From JAVRLS01 sp031961205 (lineage in GTDB: Archaea > Thermoplasmatota > Thermoplasmata > Thermoplasmatales > Thermoplasmataceae), in the NCBI GenBank assembly GCA_031961205.1, contig JAVRLS010000043.1:1-7940 (forward strand): DNA of 7,940 bases. Reading direction: 5' to 3'. Under the pieces are notes generated by a model. It worked only from the letters and a program-made list of their open reading frames with translations. It searched no databases and was not told the DNA's origin. This document shows, in pieces, positions 1-6,906 of this stretch (position 1 is the first letter of the stretch; every line of letters starts with the position of its first letter). The position numbers and the translations under genes were made by a program.

Positions 1-87
1 TATTTAAAAATATATTATTTATATTTATTAATGTATTTTTATGTTAAACCTAATTTTTCAATGTTATTTCGCATTACAAAATGATTA

Positions 88-97
88 ATATTATATG
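88..97 (+). promoter_or_regulatory. Putative TATA box (box A) of the gyrB-gyrA operon
   Basis: The core TATTATAT (89-96) is centred about 27 bases before the ATG at 120. This is the usual archaeal TATA-to-transcription-start distance, so transcription starting at or next to that ATG would give a leaderless mRNA. No Shine-Dalgarno-like sequence precedes the ATG, which fits. The preceding 87 bases are strongly AT-rich with several T runs and hold no gene that I can see; they may include the end of, or a promoter for, something outside the window. The AT-richness makes any single TATA assignment uncertain. Confidence 0.5.
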
Positions 98-119
98 TCC
101 ATTAAGCATGATGTTCAGA

Positions 120-2051
120 ATGACAGAAGATAATTATGATTCATCACAGATTCAGATTCTTGAGGGTCTGAAAGCCGTAAGAAAAGTTCCGGGAATGTAT
201 ATTGGATCAACTGATGAGCGTGGACTTCACCATCTGGCCTATGAAGTTATTGACAACAGTGTCGATGAAGCTGCAGCTGGATATTGCTCAAACATATATA
301 TCGAAATATCCAGGGACGGTTCGATACAGGTAGAGGACGACGGAAGGGGGATACCTGTCGATATTCATCCAAAATACAAGAGGCCTGGCCTGGAGATAGT
401 GCTTACAGAACTGCACAGTGGAGCAAAATTTGACAAGAAAGTTTACAAAATAACCGGTGGTCTCCACGGCGTGGGCGTCCATGTTGTAAACGCACTGTCA
501 AGCAAACTAATTGCACTTGTGAAGAAGGATGAAGATACCTATTATGAAATATTTGAGAAGGGCATTCCACTCAACGGCCTCAAAAAAATAAAGACATCAG
601 ACACCCAGGCAATCAAGGATCTCGGGATAGATATACATTTTCCAGGCCATGGCACAGTTATAAAGTTTTATCCTGATCCTGAAATTTTTGAAACAACTGA
701 TTTCTCCTACGACACACTTATGTCAAGGATACGTGACCTTGCCTTTCTGAATCCCCAGCTTACAATAGCGATTGAGGATCAGCGCACGGGAAAGATCGAG
801 AAGCTGCACTACGAAGGGGGCCTGATCGAACTCGTAAAGTATATGGCAGAAGGAAAAACAATGGTGCACGAACCTTTATTTGAAAGGCATACTGAGGATC
901 ATTTCATAGTGGAATTCTCTCTTGTATACACAATGGACATTTCAGAAAATATCCAGTCTTATGTTAATAATATAAATACTCCGGAGGGCGGCACACACGT
1001 AGCTGGCTTCCATTCAGGACTCTCAAGGGCTGTTCAGGACTACGCAAGGTCCAACAACCTGATAAAAGGAGTTTCCGATATAACAGGTGACGATGTAAGG
1101 GAGGGGCTTGTTGCTGCGATACACGTAAAACTGCCTGAGCCGCAGTTTGAGGGGCAGACAAAGTCAAAGCTCGGAAACAGCAGTGTTCGCGGTTTTGTCC
1201 AGTCTGCTGTGGAACAGTTCATGAAAACTTACATGGAGACAAATCCGCACATAGCGAATGATATTGTTTCCAGGGTGCTTTCGGCCGCTGCTGCACGTGA
1301 AGCTTCGAGGAAGGCAAAGGAGCTTGTAAGGCGCAAATCTGCACTTGAGAATGGTGGTCTCCCGGGGAAGCTTGCAGACTGTTCTTCGAATGATCCGGCC
1401 AACAGCGAACTCTATCTTGTGGAAGGTGATTCTGCCGGTGGATCCGCAAAACAGGCCAGAAACAGGCAGTTCCAGGCCGTTCTGCCCCTGCGTGGAAAGA
1501 TACTCAACGTTGAAAAGGCCTCTGACATGAAGGTTGTTGACAATGAAATAATCCGTGATCTTGTAACTGCCCTTGGCACGGGAGTCAAGGAAGGGATAAA
1601 CCTGAAGAAGCTCAGGTATGGAAAGACCATAATCATGACCGATGCAGATGTGGACGGCGCGCATATACGCACGCTGCTTCTGACCTTTTTCTTCAGGTAC
1701 GCAAGGATTCTGATTGAGAATGGGAATGTGTTCTTTGCCGAGCCTCCGCTGTACCGTATACAGAAGGGGCAGGAGATACGGTACGTCTATTCAGACGAGG
1801 AAAAGGACGCCGTTTCCGCCAGCCTTGGAAAGAATGCAATAATACAGCGTTTCAAGGGCCTGGGTGAAATGAACCCTGAACAGCTGTGGGATACGACCAT
1901 GAACCCGAAGACCAGGAAACTCGTTGAGGTTACGATTGAAGATGCTGCAGCGGCTGAAGAGATATTCACAATACTCATGGGAGAGAAGGTTGAGCCAAGA
2001 AGGAAATTTATTGAAGAAAATGCTGTATATGCCGAAAATATAGATCTGTAG
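120..2051 (+). CDS. gyrB: DNA gyrase subunit B (ATPase/TOPRIM subunit)
   Basis: GyrB binds and hydrolyses ATP and carries the TOPRIM metal site of the A2B2 gyrase, which introduces negative supercoils in the cytoplasm. The 643-residue protein has the GHKL ATPase fold with Glu42 and Asn46 (VIDNSVDEA), Asp73 (DDGRGIP) and the glycine loop GGLHGVG at 113-119. Next comes the transducer QTK loop ending at Lys348. The TOPRIM domain has EGDSAGG with Glu435, PLRGKILNVEK and DADVDG with Asp508/Asp510/Asp512. The tail has the QRFKGLGEMNPEQLW motif (about 576-590). Its length fits the compact GyrB class, without the large insert of the E. coli protein. The start at 120 is preferred over in-frame ATGs at 81, 108 and 111: it gives the usual MTE...YDSSQIQILEGL beginning, places Glu42, Asn46 and Asp73 at exactly the E. 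coli numbers, and lies 27 bases after a TATA-like box. Residue 136, the coumarin-contacting Arg in E. coli, is Lys. gyrA follows 8 bases after the stop. Confidence 0.97.
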   Translation: MTEDNYDSSQIQILEGLKAVRKVPGMYIGSTDERGLHHLAYEVIDNSVDEAAAGYCSNIYIEISRDGSIQVEDDGRGIPVDIHPKYKRPGLEIVLTELHSGAKFDKKVYKITGGLHGVGVHVVNALSSKLIALVKKDEDTYYEIFEKGIPLNGLKKIKTSDTQAIKDLGIDIHFPGHGTVIKFYPDPEIFETTDFSYDTLMSRIRDLAFLNPQLTIAIEDQRTGKIEKLHYEGGLIELVKYMAEGKTMVHEPLFERHTEDHFIVEFSLVYTMDISENIQSYVNNINTPEGGTHVAGFHSGLSRAVQDYARSNNLIKGVSDITGDDVREGLVAAIHVKLPEPQFEGQTKSKLGNSSVRGFVQSAVEQFMKTYMETNPHIANDIVSRVLSAAAAREASRKAKELVRRKSALENGGLPGKLADCSSNDPANSELYLVEGDSAGGSAKQARNRQFQAVLPLRGKILNVEKASDMKVVDNEIIRDLVTALGTGVKEGINLKKLRYGKTIIMTDADVDGAHIRTLLLTFFFRYARILIENGNVFFAEPPLYRIQKGQEIRYVYSDEEKDAVSASLGKNAIIQRFKGLGEMNPEQLWDTTMNPKTRKLVEVTIEDAAAAEEIFTILMGEKVEPRRKFIEENAVYAENIDL

Positions 2052-2055
2052 TGAT
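2051..2055 (+). promoter_or_regulatory. SD-like ribosome binding site deciding the gyrA start
   Basis: GTGAT matches the part of the archaeal SD consensus (GGTGAT) that pairs with the 16S rRNA 3' end, and it ends four bases before the ATG at 2060. Its first base is the last base of the gyrB stop TAG. The frame could also open with the GTG at 2051, but reading this as SD plus ATG is more economical and suits an internal operon gene. Confidence 0.55.
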
Positions 2056-2059
2056 TTTT

Positions 2060-4438
2060 ATGGAAAAAAGACCGGTTGAAATTGAAATCAGGAAATCATA
2101 TCTTGAATATGCGATGAGCGTCATAGTCAGCAGGGCCATACCTGACGTAAAAGATGGCCTGAAACCCGTACAGAGAAGGATACTTTACGCAATGCGTGAG
2201 CTCGGTGTTACGCACGATAAACCTTACAAGAAATGTGCACGTATAGTTGGAGAAACGATGGGTAAATACCACCCGCATGGCGATATGGCGATATACGACG
2301 CACTGGCAAGGATGGCACAGGATTTTTCCCTCAGGTATCCGCTGATCGACGGCCAGGGGAACTTTGGATCAATAGACGGCGATTCTCCGGCAGCAATGAG
2401 GTATACTGAAGCCCGCCTGACGCCTGTCGCGGAAGACATGATGGATGATATAGACGAGAATACGGTATCCTTCAGGCTGAATTTTGATGGGACGCTTTCC
2501 GAGCCGGAGTATCTGCCATCAAAGGTGCCGAACCTGCTGGTTAACGGGACGTCCGGTATAGCCGTGGGAATGGCTACAAATATGGTTCCGCATAACATGA
2601 CTGAAATATGCGACGCAATCGAATATGAGATATACAACAGGAATTCCACAGTTGATGATCTCCTCAAATTCATAAAGGGCCCGGATTTTCCGGGCGGTGG
2701 CATACTGTTCTATGGAAAGGACCTGATAGACGCATACAGGACCGGAAAGGGGAAGGTCATAGCCCAGGGAGAGGTTGATTTAAGCGAAGAAAAGAAGATC
2801 ATAGTGAAAAGCGTACCATACGGTATCAATAAGGCAACGCTTGTGGAAGCGATAGCAAACCTTGCCAAGAATGAAATCATAAAGGATATAACTGATATAA
2901 AGGACGAGAGCGACAGGCATGGAACAAGGATTTCCATACGTGTCAGGGATGAGGAGACAAAGCCTCTCGTACTGAACCAGCTTTATGAGCATTCTGACCT
3001 TGAGACAAGCATAAGCATAATAAACCTTGTTCTTGTGAACAATGAGCCGAAGGTGCTGAACCTCAAGCAGCTTATAGATTATTTCATCGACCACCGTCTT
3101 TCGATCATCCTGAAGAGATCGGAATTCGAATTCAGCAAGAAAGCCGAAAGAAGGGAGATAATAAGGGGGCTCTTAACGGCCATAGACCATATTGACGATG
3201 TCATATCCATACTGAGGAAATCCAGGGACAGCGATGAGGCTGCGTCCATGCTGAAGATCAATTATGATCTGAGCGATCAGCAGGTCAAGGCAATACTGGA
3301 TATGAGGCTGCAGCGCCTGATAGGGATTGAGAGGGAAAGCCTGACAAAAGAGCTGGATGAAGTCCAGAAAGAGATCGAAAGGCTTGATGACATCATAAAC
3401 AATGAGGAAACCAGGTTCAGGATTCTCAAGGAGGAGAATGAAGATATAAAGAAAAAATACGGGGACAAGCGCAGGACCAGGGTCAAATTCAGGGAAGTCA
3501 AGGAGAGAAATATTGAGGATTTAATCCCGAATGAAGAATCAATGATACTTCTCAGCTATGGCGGCCTTATAAAGAGGGTATCCGTTGATGAATATAAAAC
3601 CCAGAAACGCGGCGGCAAAGGTGTTAATACTTTGATGAAAACTGAAGATTCCGTAAAAAGTGTCGTTCACTGCTTTTCACACGATACAATCTATCTTTTC
3701 ACAAACACGGGCCGCGTGATGAAGGAGAAAGCCTATGAGATAACGAGAAAATCCAGGACAGGATTGGGGGTTTCCGCCGCGGCATTCCTGAAACTCGAAC
3801 AGAACGAAAGGATAACCGAGATCATGAAAGCGCCAGAAGGAAAAGGCGAGATGCTCATAATGGTTACGAAAGACGGATCCGTTAAGAAAACTGCAGCTGA
3901 TCCGGTATTCAATTCCAAATCGTCAGGATTGAGGATAATAAGTCTCGAGGAGGGTGATGAACTCGTTTCTGTATCGCATACAGCCATAGACATGAACATA
4001 TTCGTCCTGTCCTCCCGCGGGAAGGGAGCCGTATTCAAGACGCATGAAATAAGGGAAACGGGAAGATCCTCAATAGGCGTCAGGTCAATGCGCCTCGGGA
4101 AAGATGACTATGTGATTTCGGCCTTTGTGGTACAGGATGACCAGGATATTCTCTGCATATCAAACAGGGGATATGGAAAACGCACGAGCATATTTGATTT
4201 CCCTGTTCATCACAGGGGATCAGGGGGTGTGATCGTTTATAAGGAAAGCGAGAGGACGGGAAATATAAGCAAAGCCATACCGGTCCGCGAGGACGACGAG
4301 GTACTGCTCGTTTCGAGGAAGGAGCAGACCATCCGCACACCTGCATCAAAGATTGCAAAGCTTTCAAGAAACACCTCCGGTGTGAAGATAATAAACCTGG
4401 ACAGTGACGATGAAATAATAGCAGTCACCGTTTTCTGA
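2060..4438 (+). CDS. gyrA: DNA gyrase subunit A (DNA cleavage/wrapping subunit)
   Basis: GyrA cleaves and rejoins the gate DNA segment and wraps DNA to give negative supercoiling; its partner is GyrB, encoded just upstream. The 792-residue protein opens with the winged-helix breakage-reunion domain (YAMSVIVSRAIPDVKDGLKP, then HPHGDMAIYD). The catalytic Tyr115 lies in AAMRYTEARL, directly after its conserved Arg, and PNLLVNGTSGIAVGMATN follows. A charged coiled-coil segment spans roughly 425-475. The C-terminal domain (about 490-792) shows six beta-pinwheel blade repeats. The first carries the GyrA box as QKRGGKG (515-521; bacterial consensus QRRGGKG), which marks a supercoiling gyrase rather than a ParC-type topoisomerase IV. 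There is no long acidic tail. The ATG at 2060 is chosen because SD-like GTGAT precedes it; a GTG at 2051 would add three residues. The quinolone-binding Ser83 of E. coli corresponds to Met76, while the Asp87 equivalent is kept (Asp80). It is presumably co-transcribed with gyrB. Confidence 0.97.
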   Translation: MEKRPVEIEIRKSYLEYAMSVIVSRAIPDVKDGLKPVQRRILYAMRELGVTHDKPYKKCARIVGETMGKYHPHGDMAIYDALARMAQDFSLRYPLIDGQGNFGSIDGDSPAAMRYTEARLTPVAEDMMDDIDENTVSFRLNFDGTLSEPEYLPSKVPNLLVNGTSGIAVGMATNMVPHNMTEICDAIEYEIYNRNSTVDDLLKFIKGPDFPGGGILFYGKDLIDAYRTGKGKVIAQGEVDLSEEKKIIVKSVPYGINKATLVEAIANLAKNEIIKDITDIKDESDRHGTRISIRVRDEETKPLVLNQLYEHSDLETSISIINLVLVNNEPKVLNLKQLIDYFIDHRLSIILKRSEFEFSKKAERREIIRGLLTAIDHIDDVISILRKSRDSDEAASMLKINYDLSDQQVKAILDMRLQRLIGIERESLTKELDEVQKEIERLDDIINNEETRFRILKEENEDIKKKYGDKRRTRVKFREVKERNIEDLIPNEESMILLSYGGLIKRVSVDEYKTQKRGGKGVNTLMKTEDSVKSVVHCFSHDTIYLFTNTGRVMKEKAYEITRKSRTGLGVSAAAFLKLEQNERITEIMKAPEGKGEMLIMVTKDGSVKKTAADPVFNSKSSGLRIISLEEGDELVSVSHTAIDMNIFVLSSRGKGAVFKTHEIRETGRSSIGVRSMRLGKDDYVISAFVVQDDQDILCISNRGYGKRTSIFDFPVHHRGSGGVIVYKESERTGNISKAIPVREDDEVLLVSRKEQTIRTPASKIAKLSRNTSGVKIINLDSDDEIIAVTVF

Positions 4439-4446
4439 TCCATACC

Positions 4447-4459
4447 TATTTTTATATTT
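4447..4459 (+). terminator. Possible T-rich transcription terminator after gyrA
   Basis: Nine bases after the gyrA stop there is a five-T run followed by a further T-rich stretch (TATTTTTATATTT). Archaeal RNA polymerase can terminate at U-rich tracts without a hairpin, and none is seen here. The call rests on base composition and position only. Confidence 0.4.
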
Positions 4460-4497
4460 CCCTGCCGGCCTTTCGATCGGATATCCAGTTGTTCAAA

Positions 4498-4539
4498 GAT
4501 CACATTCCTCTCCAGGTTTAGAAAAGCTAATATGTGATC
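4498..4539. repeat. Inverted repeat with 8-bp perfect arms before the hydrolase gene
   Basis: GATCACAT at 4498-4505 and its exact reverse complement ATGTGATC at 4532-4539 are separated by 26 bases. Equivalent arm ends are 34 bases apart, close to three helical turns. The right arm overlaps the putative TATA box and lies 15 bases before the hydrolase ATG, so a dimeric or tetrameric regulator bound here could block transcription. The left arm lies in the gyrA-hydrolase spacer. Operator function is inferred from position and symmetry. The loop is long for an RNA hairpin, though a stem could still form. Confidence 0.45.
4528..4533 (+). promoter_or_regulatory. Possible TATA box for the isochorismatase-like gene
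   Basis: TAATAT is centred about 25 bases before the ATG at 4555, a spacing that would give a leaderless transcript. It is a weak match in a moderately AT-rich spacer and overlaps the right arm of the inverted repeat. Confidence 0.3.
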
Positions 4540-4554
4540 CTGAATTCTGCATTT

Positions 4555-5166
4555 ATGACCGCTCTGTATAAGGAACTGAAGGAAATAATCGATCCGGAGC
4601 ATACTGTCCTGGTCGTATGGGATGTGCAGAATGCGCTTGTTGACAATATATTCAACAGGAACGAGTTCATTGGAAACCTGAAATCGCTGATATACGAAGC
4701 TAAGAAGAAAGGTATAAGGGTATTTTACACGAAGATAACGCCAATGCCGGCAGGATATGAATCCGGTTTCAGAACTTACACGATGATGAAGCGCTACGGT
4801 GTGAACGACCCGAAGAAGATCAGATTCATGGAACCGGGTTCAAGGGAAGCGGAGATATGCAGTGATGTCAAACCCGAATCAGATGACATCATTATAAACA
4901 AGAATACGGCCGATATTTTCGTTGGAACAAATTTTGATCTCATGATGAGGAACGCCGGCATTGACACGGTAATCTTCACGGGAATTGCAACTGAAATCGG
5001 TGTAGAATCAAGCGCCAGAAGCGCATCAAACCGTGGTTTTTATCCGGTTGTGGCAGAGGATTGCGTTTCCTCCTCAAACAGGGAGATGCATGAATCATCA
5101 CTGAAGATAATGAGATCGCAGCTTATTGTAGCAAAATCGGATGAGATAATTTCCTGCTGGAAATAG
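4555..5166 (+). CDS. Isochorismatase-family (cysteine hydrolase-like) protein lacking the usual cysteine
   Basis: This 203-residue protein has the Rossmann-like fold of the isochorismatase/nicotinamidase superfamily, whose members hydrolyse isochorismate, nicotinamide, N-carbamoyl compounds and similar substrates in the cytoplasm. Visible marks are the first-strand motif VLVVWDVQNALVD with catalytic-type Asp23, the Lys116 motif (NKNTADIFVGTNFDLMMRNAGID), and the nucleophile-loop motif GIATEIGVESSARSASNRGF followed by VVAEDC. In most active members the loop reads T-E-x-C-V, but here that position is Gly149. The classic thiol nucleophile is therefore missing, and neither substrate nor activity can be assigned. 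Another Cys in the VAEDC segment does not occupy the catalytic position. Length is normal for the family. The ATG start at 4555 is chosen over an in-frame GTG at 4534, which lies inside the inverted repeat and would add seven residues. The gene appears to be a single unit: it has its own upstream spacer and converges on the transposase 29 bases after its stop. Confidence 0.85.
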   Translation: MTALYKELKEIIDPEHTVLVVWDVQNALVDNIFNRNEFIGNLKSLIYEAKKKGIRVFYTKITPMPAGYESGFRTYTMMKRYGVNDPKKIRFMEPGSREAEICSDVKPESDDIIINKNTADIFVGTNFDLMMRNAGIDTVIFTGIATEIGVESSARSASNRGFYPVVAEDCVSSSNREMHESSLKIMRSQLIVAKSDEIISCWK

Positions 5167-5180
5167 AAGGAAATCCTATA

Positions 5181-5192
5181 ATTTATATTTTT
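5181..5192 (+). terminator. Possible T-rich terminator in the convergent spacer
   Basis: The 29-base spacer between the hydrolase stop and the transposase stop contains ATTTATATTTTT, a U-rich tract for transcripts moving right. A small inverted repeat (ATTTCC at 5149-5154, GGAAAT at 5159-5164) overlaps the hydrolase stop codon just upstream. Assignment is by position only. Confidence 0.35.
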
Positions 5193-5195
5193 GAT

Positions 5196-6812
5196 TTAAA
5201 TTATTGCCGATGCATCCGTACTTCCGGATCTTATGTTTTTTTTTCGCATATTCGGTAACGATATTTCCGGATACGGTATGCCCATTTTATTGAGAACTGC
5301 CTCCCCGCTTCCAGATCTGTTGACCATCACGATTTCTCCGGAAGAGAGTGCAACAGGAAAAACCTTAATGGATGAAAGAGACATCATGGCATCCCTTAAT
5401 GGCATTCCACTTCCAGATTCGATGATCTTCGACAGGATGAGGGAGATCATCTGCATGAACACATGGGCTCCGATCAGATCGTAATCCCGCCTGTAAGACG
5501 GCCTTGTTTTGAGTATTGATCTTATGATCCTGAATGATCTTTCCGTACTCCACTGGTTCCTGTAAGTTTCAATCACATCGCCAACCGGGATATTTGTATT
5601 CGTTACGATCATGAACCTGCCGGCAAGCTTCCTGACAATGTTTATCCATTTACCGTTCAGTACCGGCCCCCTGTCTGTGAATTTTACAAAAGGCCTCAGT
5701 TCTCCAAGAGACCTTTTCAGATCCCTCTGATCCTTGAATTGAGCCATTTTTTTTCTAACTAAATCGATCTTATCCTCGAGATCGTTAAGATCGATTATTT
5801 CCCGATCCTTATCGTATACAACTATGAAGCGCATTCCGGACGCATCGCCTTGCCCTTTCCATCCTTGTCGAATAGCGGTACGATCGAGCCCGACTTCCTT
5901 CGCGTAAATACTTTTATAGATATCATTTTCCGTGAATTCTGCGTCAATTATCATCTTCCTGAAGGGGCAATCATAACGGTATGCGGTAGTAATATACCTG
6001 TTCCTTTTGAATATGCCGGGCGAAACCGATCTCGCAAACTTACGGTCCGATACCAGTATTATATTCCTGACCCTGAAACGATTTCTCACCGTGGATATGG
6101 AAGTTTCAAGATCATTCTCGCTGACGCTGTTGCCAGTCCATGACTCGCAGTGGACAGGAATGCCCCCGGCAACAACCATGCCCACAACCACCTGCTCTGT
6201 TCCGCGCTTTTTATCGTTTGAATAGCCGAAAAGCATGAAATCGTCAGATAAATTTCCTTCAAAATTCACGGTGGCCAGATCAAAATGTACTATGGATGTG
6301 TCCGGCCTCAACATCCTGAACATGGCCGGCTCCATTTCATTCCTTACGCTTTCTAACTTCTCGAGAGCGTGGTACAGATTGTTTTCGTTTATTTCGATCC
6401 GGCTCCATGGATAATAAATACGGCTGTACAGATCGCCCGCGCTGCCGGCATACGGGCGCATTATCTCTCCAATGGCCATCATGGTTATCAGGTGCGTATA
6501 CGGACTCGTATATTTTCTTATAACCTTCAGCAATCCGGTTTTCTTCATTATCTCCATGACAGCATAAGGAATACCGTATTCCAGCGGTGAAAGAATTGTG
6601 AATCCGTTGCCGGCGTCTCTGCCCATTTCCCTTTCTTCCCTGGCCAGATCCAGTTCATGCCTGTACCTGGCCATGTCATCTTCATTCTTCACGGGCCCGA
6701 GGTATTTCAGTATCCTGGTTTTCTGCTTTCCCGATTCTCTATATCTTTCTGCTATCTCGGCATACTCATATTTCTTTTCGCCCCTTATATTCCTGGAAAT
6801 TCTGAGAAACAT
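5196..6812 (-). CDS. IS1634-family (IS4-like) DDE transposase
   Basis: This protein cuts and joins DNA at the ends of its insertion sequence. The 538-residue frame is uninterrupted and of normal length for the family. The N-terminus (MFLRISRN...YAEIAERYRESGKQKTRILKYLG) is the typical IS1634 opening and supports the start at 6812. The DDE residues are visible: Asp178 in HFDLATVNFEG, Asp256 in ILVSDRKFAR, and Glu424 in YRNQWSTERSFRIIRSILKTRPSY. Between the first two lies the conserved GGIPVHCESWTGNSVSENDL stretch. The glutamate signature keeps the family spacing Y-x6-E-x6-[K/R] (Tyr417, Glu424, Arg431), with Arg where Lys is more usual. A TATA-like box lies about 24 bases before the ATG on the minus strand, so expression is probably leaderless. 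No frameshift or stop interrupts the gene, so the enzyme may be functional. It faces away from the solute-binding protein gene and converges on the hydrolase gene. Confidence 0.93.
   Translation of the reverse strand: MFLRISRNIRGEKKYEYAEIAERYRESGKQKTRILKYLGPVKNEDDMARYRHELDLAREEREMGRDAGNGFTILSPLEYGIPYAVMEIMKKTGLLKVIRKYTSPYTHLITMMAIGEIMRPYAGSAGDLYSRIYYPWSRIEINENNLYHALEKLESVRNEMEPAMFRMLRPDTSIVHFDLATVNFEGNLSDDFMLFGYSNDKKRGTEQVVVGMVVAGGIPVHCESWTGNSVSENDLETSISTVRNRFRVRNIILVSDRKFARSVSPGIFKRNRYITTAYRYDCPFRKMIIDAEFTENDIYKSIYAKEVGLDRTAIRQGWKGQGDASGMRFIVVYDKDREIIDLNDLEDKIDLVRKKMAQFKDQRDLKRSLGELRPFVKFTDRGPVLNGKWINIVRKLAGRFMIVTNTNIPVGDVIETYRNQWSTERSFRIIRSILKTRPSYRRDYDLIGAHVFMQMISLILSKIIESGSGMPLRDAMMSLSSIKVFPVALSSGEIVMVNRSGSGEAVLNKMGIPYPEISLPNMRKKNIRSGSTDASAII
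5196..6812 (-). mobile_element. IS1634-family insertion sequence, ends not resolved
   Basis: The element is defined here only by its transposase. The left end must lie close to the transposase stop, because the neighbouring hydrolase gene ends at 5166. The right end should lie in 6813-6990. Comparing the two flanks by eye gave only a shared AT-rich heptamer (GATTTAA at 5193-5199 and, inverted, at 6876-6882), too weak to call terminal inverted repeats. No target-site duplication was recognised. The true element is therefore somewhat longer than the coordinates given. Confidence 0.6.
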
Positions 6813-6831
6813 TGAAATTGTATGGTTTATA

Positions 6832-6840
6832 GATATAAAT
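6832..6840 (-). promoter_or_regulatory. Putative TATA box of the transposase gene
   Basis: On the minus strand this reads ATTTATATC, close to the archaeal box A consensus, and is centred about 24 bases before the transposase ATG. No SD-like sequence precedes that ATG, so a leaderless transcript is likely. The 19-bp palindrome at 6844-6862 lies just upstream, where a bound protein could interfere with TBP/TFB. Confidence 0.5.
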
Positions 6841-6843
6841 ATA

Positions 6844-6862
6844 TGTGCATACTATATGCACA
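6844..6862. repeat. Palindrome with 8-bp arms in the divergent intergenic region
   Basis: TGTGCATA and TATGCACA are exact reverse complements separated by CTA. The arms are less AT-rich than the surroundings, so chance is a weaker explanation here than for other AT-rich symmetries in the region. It lies three bases beyond the transposase TATA-like box, and about 129 bases before the binding-protein start. It could be a transcription factor operator for either gene or part of the insertion-sequence end; no copy was seen at the other side of the element. Confidence 0.55.
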
Positions 6863-6906
6863 ACATCTACATGAATTAAATCTGCCGGAGAACCTTTATT
6901 AAATGG

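Noticed and set aside
81..119. A 13-residue N-terminal extension of GyrB from the ATG at 81 (also ATGs at 108 and 111)
   Set aside because: It does not resemble GyrB N-termini, it would swallow the TATA-like box at 88-97, and the start at 120 puts Glu42, Asn46 and Asp73 at the E. coli numbers.
1164..1664. Long minus-strand open frame (166 codons) inside gyrB
   Set aside because: It is a shadow of the strongly conserved gyrB frame, with no recognisable domain, promoter or SD.
2224..2703. Minus-strand open frame (159 codons) inside gyrA
   Set aside because: It overlaps the conserved GyrA breakage-reunion domain, and its composition follows from the opposite strand's codons.
4534..4540. GTGATCC as a strong SD for the hydrolase gene
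   Set aside because: It matches the archaeal SD extension well, but it ends 14 bases before the ATG at 4555, too far for normal pairing, and it is explained by the inverted-repeat arm.
4534..4554. GTG start for the hydrolase at 4534
   Set aside because: The GTG lies inside an arm of the inverted repeat, adds seven residues with no family match, and an ATG follows at 4555 with a TATA-like box at the right distance.
5149..5164. Hairpin ATTTCC-TGCT-GGAAAT as an intrinsic terminator or element end
   Set aside because: The arms are only six bases, half lie in hydrolase codons including the stop, the T-rich tract is 18 bases away, and no matching copy exists at the other side of the transposase.
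5193..6882. GATTTAA heptamers at both sides as terminal inverted repeats
   Set aside because: The match is short and AT-rich, does not extend, and the left copy overlaps the transposase stop codon.
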